Below are positions 61,607-64,000 of a stretch of 64,000 nt of DNA, in pieces. A program made the position numbers and the translations under genes. The number at the start of each line of letters is the position of its first letter. Within the stretch, counting starts at the first letter, position 1. The stretch is from positions 53,037-117,036 of the forward strand of contig NZ_JAABNN010000016.1 of the NCBI RefSeq assembly GCF_009928415.1. Reading direction: 5' to 3'. Origin of the DNA: Bacillus sp. USDA818B3_A. Its GTDB lineage: Bacteria; Bacillota; Bacilli; Bacillales; Cytobacillaceae. The notes under the pieces are model-generated. The model saw only the letters and a list, made by a program, of their open reading frames with translations. It searched no databases and was not told where the DNA came from.

Positions 61607-62659
61607 ATGGGGAGATTCAAGTATCAAATCGACATAAATTTAATTGATTCAAAACAACCAGAAAAAATATTATATGAAGGAACATCTTTCAACGAAAACG
61701 GGAAATCCGATGACATATCAATTACTAATAAGAAAATTCAATTAATATGTGAACGGAGTAGTGAAAAAGAATTATCTAAAATACTTACAGACTATAACAG
61801 TACAATAAATATTCAATTGTCTAAAGCAATATCGTTTCTATCTGCGATAAATGAAGAGATAACTACCATTGAAAGTATAGTAATAAAAAAATATGATAGG
61901 GGGATATTTAAAGATTCTTATGAGCACGTAAGCATTAACCAACCAGTTCCAAAACAGATTCAAAAAGAATTGTTATTTAATAAAGATACCTTAGACGTTC
62001 TTTTTGATGGTAGTAAGAAATCATTTACTATTCTTATAGCAATTTCCTATTGGATAAAGGCTGTTACAGCTCAACAACCTGGAGAGTGTTATGATAGACT
62101 ATGGACAGGGTTCAATAGTTTATATTCTTATTTAAGTCCTACAAAAAATAGGGAAATTGATAAACTTGCTGAAGTAAGAAACTTTATATTAAATAATGAA
62201 AGCTTCTTTCAAACTTCCACAAATATATTTGACACTTTTGATGATAAAAAAATAAGAGAACTTCAGTGGAGAAACTTGATATTAAACGATCATGAAAATT
62301 ATAATAATACAGAGTCTTTCTATTTTTTTATTAAAAGATATACTGACTTTCGAATTAATCAAGTATTTAAGCAGACACTTGTTTATAGAAAGGACTTTTT
62401 AGCTTCACATAATTTATTGAATGACACAGTAAATCATATAGAGAACAATATTAAAATGGGAAATAAAAAAAACAGTGAACTTCTTGCATTTTATACCCTA
62501 AAATATGCCTACTTTATTAGAAATAAATATTTTCATGGGGAAAAGATAGATCCCACCTTTCATTTAGTGAAAAATGATGACATTAATGAGTTGGATCTTA
62601 TTAATAACATTTTAACAATTTTTTTAAAAGAACTAATCTCGTGTAATAAATATTACTAA
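61607..62659 (+). CDS. HEPN-like protein with RNKYFH motif
   Basis: This 350-residue soluble, mostly helical protein is not closely recognised. Two helical stretches look like an Apea-type HEPN domain: GECYDRLWTGFNSLYSYLSP (about 160) and YFIRNKYFHGEKID, with Arg305-x4-His310, the RNase motif of HEPN toxins. The N-terminal 110 residues are beta-rich. HEPN proteins of this type cut RNA in abortive infection. AAAAGGAG precedes the ATG. It follows the FRG gene in the defence island, so a defence role is likely but unproven. Confidence 0.68.
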   Translation: MGRFKYQIDINLIDSKQPEKILYEGTSFNENGKSDDISITNKKIQLICERSSEKELSKILTDYNSTINIQLSKAISFLSAINEEITTIESIVIKKYDRGIFKDSYEHVSINQPVPKQIQKELLFNKDTLDVLFDGSKKSFTILIAISYWIKAVTAQQPGECYDRLWTGFNSLYSYLSPTKNREIDKLAEVRNFILNNESFFQTSTNIFDTFDDKKIRELQWRNLILNDHENYNNTESFYFFIKRYTDFRINQVFKQTLVYRKDFLASHNLLNDTVNHIENNIKMGNKKNSELLAFYTLKYAYFIRNKYFHGEKIDPTFHLVKNDDINELDLINNILTIFLKELISCNKYY

Positions 62660-62699
62660 AATTATTTTTGAAAGATGTGGGAAACTGTCTCTCGACCAA

Positions 62700-63068
62700 T
62701 TGAAACTCTCAAAAGATTTACCTTTGAAGAACATTAATCAGTTTGTATTTGCTAAAGGTTCAATGGGAAAAATATATCCACCATACCTTTCTATAAGAAT
62801 AGAAAAATTGATTATCGATAATAAAAAAAGTATTTCTGACTTTTTATCTACACTCTCACAAAGAAATTGCTCAGGAGGAAATTTGGATGGCAGACACAAA
62901 ATATTAAAACCATCCAAACAATTGCCGTACTTTGAGAATCTGCAAAAGGATGGAAGAAAGAACTCAATCCACTTAGCTGAATGGTCGGCTGAACACAAAT
63001 ATGGCAACCGTGACTGGTCCGAGAATATGAGAAAACGGATTACGTTTTCTAAAGGTAAATTAAGCTAA
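62700..63068 (+). CDS. Hypothetical protein, possibly truncated
   Basis: This 122-residue basic frame starts at TTG without a good ribosome site. It reads LSKDLPLKNINQFVFAKGSM and later RKNSIHLAEWSAEHKYGNRDW. I do not recognise it. The lack of a start signal and the IS21 remnant just behind suggest that it may be the tail of a longer gene or a displaced island gene. Confidence 0.45.
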   Translation: MKLSKDLPLKNINQFVFAKGSMGKIYPPYLSIRIEKLIIDNKKSISDFLSTLSQRNCSGGNLDGRHKILKPSKQLPYFENLQKDGRKNSIHLAEWSAEHKYGNRDWSENMRKRITFSKGKLS

Positions 63069-63144
63069 TGTATTTGTCAATATTAATTTGAGCCAGAGTG
63101 ATCACTTCATTCTGTGTTATTTCTATATTTGGTAGAGAATTGGG

Positions 63145-63186
63145 AGTTTAGGGTATCTTGCCCCGAGGGGCAAGATACCCTAAACT
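63145..63186. repeat. 20-bp-arm perfect inverted repeat near the IS21 remnant
   Basis: AGTTTAGGGTATCTTGCCCC and its complement flank GA. On the plus strand TTTTCG follows. It may be a bidirectional terminator or part of an insertion-element end. Confidence 0.65.
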
Positions 63187-63245
63187 TTTCGTGCTCCAGC
63201 TTACTGGTCGCCTTCTTCTCTTTGTTTCATACTTTGTCTAAATCT

Positions 63246-63390
63246 TTATGATTCTCCATTAAGGAGGAGGATATGGGCCCTGTGGGTTAGTCGATCTAGA
63301 AGAGCAGCGGTCATCTTTTCATCTCCGAATATTGAGGCCCATTCAGTAAATTCTAGATTCGTAGTTATCATTGTATTTGGCAAGCTAAAA
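63246..63390 (-). pseudogene. istB C-terminal remnant of a second IS21-type element
   Basis: The minus strand encodes MITTNLEFTEWASIFGDEKM and then TAALLDRLTHRAHILLLNGES, the closing part of an IstB ATPase. It differs clearly from the adjacent istB (TTNLQFGQWNHVFGDPILTEAVIDRL), so it comes from a different IS21 family member. The upstream part is missing. Confidence 0.75.
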
Positions 63391-63435
63391 ATGCATGTAA
63401 CGGCAGCTAAAAATGTAACCACTCGCCAACTTTTT

Positions 63436-64000
63436 TTAGTTTTGTAATAATGATTCTTTATAGCGATGACTGTCGCCGTTAAATACAACCAGATGAGAAT
63501 GGTGGATCAGTCGGTCAATGACTGCCTCTGTCAAGATTGGATCACCGAAAACGTGGTTCCATTGACCGAACTGCAGGTTGGTGGTAATAATGATGCTTTT
63601 TGCCTCATAACACATCGAAATGACTTGGAATAATAGCTCTCCACCTTGTTTATGCAATGGGATATATCCCAGTTCATCTAGGATCAGTAAATCCAGCTTT
63701 TCAATTTGCTTAAATAATTTGGGTAAACTTCCTTTTTCGTTCGCCTCAAGAAGCTTATTTACTAATCCTGCAACTGTAAAGAACTTAACGGACTTGCCAA
63801 ACTTATGTATGGCATTTAAACCAATCAAAGTGGCTAAGTAGGTCTTTCCTGCACCTACTCCTCCATAGAAAATGTTATTCTCCTGCTTTTCTATGAATTC
63901 TCCATTCAACAGATACTCCTTTGTCATTCCTGCCGGAATTTGAACCTCGCTCCAGTCAAACGGCTTTCCTTTCACTTTCGGAAGCGTAGCCTGGTTTAAC
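63436..64000 (-). CDS. istB: IS21-family helper ATPase IstB, cut by the window edge
   Basis: The frame is open to the right edge (LNQATLPKVKGKPFDW), so the start lies outside. The visible part holds the AAA+ core: Walker A GGVGAGKT, Walker B LLILDELGYIP, IITTNLQFGQW (sensor 1) and LIHHSHLVVFNGDSHR. IstB bends and delivers DNA to the IstA transposase. Stop at 63436 in a normal position (KESLLQN). Its transposase istA should lie to the right. The element forms the border of the defence island. Confidence 0.9.
   Translation of the reverse strand, partial: LNQATLPKVKGKPFDWSEVQIPAGMTKEYLLNGEFIEKQENNIFYGGVGAGKTYLATLIGLNAIHKFGKSVKFFTVAGLVNKLLEANEKGSLPKLFKQIEKLDLLILDELGYIPLHKQGGELLFQVISMCYEAKSIIITTNLQFGQWNHVFGDPILTEAVIDRLIHHSHLVVFNGDSHRYKESLLQN

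Noticed and set aside
1..64000. tRNA, rRNA and CRISPR arrays
   Set aside because: No cloverleaf-like, rRNA-like or spaced-repeat sequence was noticed on reading both strands; a tRNAscan or CRISPR finder run would settle it.

Overview
The window looks like a chromosomal segment of a low-GC, spore-former-type Firmicute, most likely a soil Bacillaceae (Bacillus/Neobacillus-like). The support is strong AGGAGG ribosome sites, many U-tailed terminators, CcpA-type cre boxes, YesM/YesN two-component pairs, CitST/CitM, BlaI/M56 and a PurR/purine-riboswitch leader. No rRNA, tRNA or CRISPR array was seen.

Layout. 1-1140: end of a SulP anion permease. 1.4-24.6 kb: a plant cell-wall (pectin/galactan) utilisation region with a secreted esterase, GH28 polygalacturonase, TRAP transporter (dctQMP-like), YesM/YesN-type two-component pair, KdgF-like cupin, AraC regulators, GPH sugar symporter, secreted GH2 beta-galactosidase, an unpaired YesN-type regulator and a secreted GH3 enzyme. 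Most are preceded by cre-like boxes, so catabolite repression is probable. Two redox genes (4.0-5.4 kb) share a repeated TGTAAT-ATTACA operator. 24.9-29.1 kb: DUF1259 protein, then a BlaI/M56 regulatory pair with TACACTAC-N5-GTAGTGTA operators facing doxX and a bdbD-like gene. 29.7-33.3 kb: permease plus two M20 hydrolases. 36.7-40.7 kb: CitMHS citrate transporter divergent from its CitST-type regulators. 41-43 kb: LysR regulator and an FAH hydrolase. 43.6-46.3 kb: phage-like DnaD/DnaB replication genes. 46.6-48.1 kb: a solute-binding protein without permeases.

48.2-52.1 kb holds a minus-strand operon (DUF3100 membrane protein, small membrane partner, amidohydrolase, TauE/SafE permease). Its leader carries a well-formed guanine-class purine riboswitch and a pair of PurBox-like sites. 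This ties the DUF3100 transporter to purine metabolism. The predicted terminator reuses the aptamer P1 strand, which implies an ON switch.

54.0-64.0 kb is a defence island. It has a MazG-like/DUF2075-helicase pair, then a four-gene operon (SLATT two-TM protein, QueC-like, TGT-like, CD-NTase) that matches type IV CBASS, then an FRG-domain protein, a HEPN-like protein and IS21 istB remnants at the edge. The CBASS cyclase begins Met-Gly-Gly, which fits an N-terminal modification by the QueC-like enzyme.

A recurring oddity is the number of 3'-end gene fragments. A GH2 tail (5.4 kb), an inverted esterase piece (23.9 kb), a GH2 catalytic fragment (24.0 kb), an FAD-oxidoreductase tail (25.5 kb) and a solute-binding-protein tail (53.5 kb) lie across the window. 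Three of these are diverged copies of intact genes in the same window, which suggests past duplication and decay of carbohydrate loci.
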